Shown: piece by piece, positions 7,393 to 8,964 of the stretch | How positions within the stretch are numbered: the stretch's first letter is position 1 | Layout: every line of letters starts with the position of its first letter | NCBI GenBank assembly: GCA_937868035.1 | Contig: CALMLK010000143.1 | Span: forward strand, 1-8,964 | Source of the DNA: an uncultured Alphaproteobacteria bacterium | Lineage (GTDB): Bacteria; Pseudomonadota; Alphaproteobacteria; Rhizobiales; Aestuariivirgaceae | DNA: 8,964 nucleotides | Direction of reading: 5' to 3' | Program-made: the position numbers and the translations under genes | Notes under the pieces: model-generated | The model's input: only the letters and a program-made list of their open reading frames with translations | What the model was told of the DNA's origin: nothing | The model's database searches: none

Positions 7393-8964
7393 CCGCGCCC
7401 GCTTTTCTCAATGTCACGCGCTCTGCCAAGGGGCAGCGTTGGCAGGCGCGGTTGCAGGATGTGCGCGTGGCGGAGGCGATTGCCCAGCGCCATGATCTGC
7501 CTGAATTGCTGTGCCGCGTGCTGGCGGGGCGCGGCGTCGGCATTGACGATGCGGAAGCCTTTCTCAATCCCACGCTCCGCTCGCTCATGCCGCAACCCGC
7601 CACGTTCCGCGACATGGAGAAGGGGGCCGAGAGGCTCGCCGCTGCCATTCGCAATGGCGAAAAGATCGGCATCATCTCGGACTACGATGTGGATGGCGTG
7701 TCATCCGCTGCGCTGATGTTGCGTTTCCTCCGCGCCGTGGGCAGCGATGCCCACGTCTACCTGCCCGACAGGCTGAGCGAGGGGTATGGCCCCAGCGCCA
7801 AGGCCGTGCGGGCACTCGCCGATGAAGGTACGCAAGTTCTGTTGACGCTGGATTGCGGTGTCCTCGCCCATGATCCGCTGGCCCATGCCGCCGAACTGGG
7901 ACTGGAAACCATCATCGTCGATCACCACCAGGCAGGCGCCGACCTTCCCGCGGCCCATGCGGTGATCAATCCGAATCGCCAGGATGACCTGTCCGCACAG
8001 GGCCATCTCTGCGCCGCCGGCGTGGTGATGATCCTCATCGCCGCCACGAACCGCCTGCTGCGCCTGCAGGGCCACTACACACCGGAGCGGCCTGAACCCA
8101 ACATGCTGCAGTGGCTGGAGTTGGTGGCGCTCGCCACGGTCTGCGATGTCGTGCCGCTCAAGGGCCTGAACCGGGCCTATGTCACGCAAGGCCTCAAGAT
8201 CATGGCACGGCGCGAAAACGCCGGACTCGCTGCGCTGGCTGATGTGGCGGGACTGAAACGCCGTCCGGATGTCTATGCGCTGGGCTTCATGCTGGGCCCG
8301 CGCCTCAATGCGGCAGGACGGGTCGGCCATGCCGACGAGGCACTGGCTCTGCTCATGGCCAACGAGCGCGGAGAAGCCGCAAACCTCGCGCGCAATCTGG
8401 ATGACCTCAACCGCAAGCGCCAGGTGATCGAGATGCGCGCCGTCGATGAGGCGGTCGCGCAGGCAGAACTCGAACTGGGCAAGGAGTCAAAGCCTCCCGT
8501 CATCGTCGCAGCGGCATCGGGTTGGCATCCGGGAGTGGTCGGTCTGGTGGCCGCACGGCTCAAGGAACGGTTCCGCCGCCCGGCCTTTGCGCTGGCAATC
8601 GACGACAAGACGGGACTCGCCGTAGGTTCGGGCCGCTCGGTCACGGGCGTTGATCTCGGCCGCGCCGTGCGCACCGCACTGGAAGGCGGGCTGCTGCTCA
8701 AGGGCGGCGGACACGCCATGGCGGCGGGCCTCACCGTCGAAAAACTTCGCCTGGCCGACCTTCGCCAATTCCTCGGCGAGCATCTCGCGCAGGACGTGGA
8801 ATCATCGCGGGACGATTCCCTCCTGGTCGATGGCGCGCTGACGGCGACGGCGGCAACGCTCGACCTCATCGAATTGCTGGAGCAGGCGGGCCCCTATGGC
8901 TCGGGACACCCATCGCCCATGTTCGTTTTTCCGGCGCACCGCGTGATCTATGCGGATACGGCCG
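7389..8964 (+). CDS. recJ: Single-stranded-DNA-specific exonuclease RecJ (3' end beyond window)
   Basis: This is a DHH-superfamily 5'-3' exonuclease that degrades single-stranded DNA during RecF-pathway recombination, mismatch repair and base excision repair. The frame is open for 525 codons to the window edge; the family is usually about 570-610 residues in alphaproteobacteria, so only the tail is missing. Metal-binding motifs are all present: SDYDVDG at 97-103, TLDCG at 153-157, VDHH at 177-180 and ATVCDVVPL at 249-257. GPRLNAAGRVG follows at 303-313. The DHHA1 part has SGWHPGVVG at 377-385, GSGRSV at 413-418 and GGGHAMAAGLT at 439-449. The OB-fold region starts near residue 480 (DGALT) and includes GPYGSGHPSPMF. 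I chose the ATG at 7389; the ribosome site is weak (GTGGA). It overlaps the stop of the preceding open stretch as ATGA, which suggests translational coupling, and it is probably co-transcribed with hom. Confidence 0.95.
   Translation, partial: MTAPAFLNVTRSAKGQRWQARLQDVRVAEAIAQRHDLPELLCRVLAGRGVGIDDAEAFLNPTLRSLMPQPATFRDMEKGAERLAAAIRNGEKIGIISDYDVDGVSSAALMLRFLRAVGSDAHVYLPDRLSEGYGPSAKAVRALADEGTQVLLTLDCGVLAHDPLAHAAELGLETIIVDHHQAGADLPAAHAVINPNRQDDLSAQGHLCAAGVVMILIAATNRLLRLQGHYTPERPEPNMLQWLELVALATVCDVVPLKGLNRAYVTQGLKIMARRENAGLAALADVAGLKRRPDVYALGFMLGPRLNAAGRVGHADEALALLMANERGEAANLARNLDDLNRKRQVIEMRAVDEAVAQAELELGKESKPPVIVAAASGWHPGVVGLVAARLKERFRRPAFALAIDDKTGLAVGSGRSVTGVDLGRAVRTALEGGLLLKGGGHAMAAGLTVEKLRLADLRQFLGEHLAQDVESSRDDSLLVDGALTATAATLDLIELLEQAGPYGSGHPSPMFVFPAHRVIYADTA

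Noticed and set aside
7701..8330. Minus-strand open frames inside recJ
   Set aside because: The plus strand there encodes the conserved DHH motifs of RecJ, so the opposite frames are by-products of high GC content.

Overview
The window reads as ordinary chromosomal DNA from a GC-rich alphaproteobacterium, most probably of the order Hyphomicrobiales (Rhizobiales). The evidence is the gene set: a Blastochloris/Rhodopseudomonas-type homospermidine synthase, an alphaproteobacterial ParE, a class I polyhydroxyalkanoate (PHA) synthase, and homoserine dehydrogenase followed by RecJ. I cannot name a genus. There are six protein genes, two of them cut by the window edges, plus one gene remnant. I see no rRNA, tRNA, CRISPR array, insertion sequence or prophage, and no gap above 300 bases.

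Layout. Bases 1-195 (minus) hold the 5' end of a secreted family 5 solute-binding protein. Bases 304-1734 (minus) hold hss, homospermidine synthase, which ends in a strong intrinsic terminator (247-279). A 203-base divergent intergenic region carries promoter candidates for both sides and a perfect 12-base dyad. Bases 1938-3971 (plus) hold parE (topoisomerase IV subunit B), which converges on phaC (3993-5807, minus) with only 21 bases between them. A 127-base divergent region with two small hairpins and apparently overlapping promoters separates phaC from hom (5935-7239, plus). Between hom and recJ (7389 to the window end, plus) lies a short open stretch that reads as the C-terminal end of a GIY-YIG nuclease; it overlaps the recJ start by ATGA.

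How the genes relate. They are mainly independent housekeeping or storage functions: polyamine synthesis (hss), decatenation of daughter chromosomes (parE), carbon storage (phaC), the branch point of aspartate-family amino acid synthesis (hom) and recombinational repair (recJ). hom and recJ lie on one strand with no visible terminator between them and are probably co-transcribed. In many Hyphomicrobiales, as I recall, glpX sits between them; here it is absent and the GIY-YIG remnant occupies the spot.

I found no convincing previously undescribed system. The items most worth a second look are the GIY-YIG remnant at the hom-recJ junction and the palindromes in the two divergent promoter regions.
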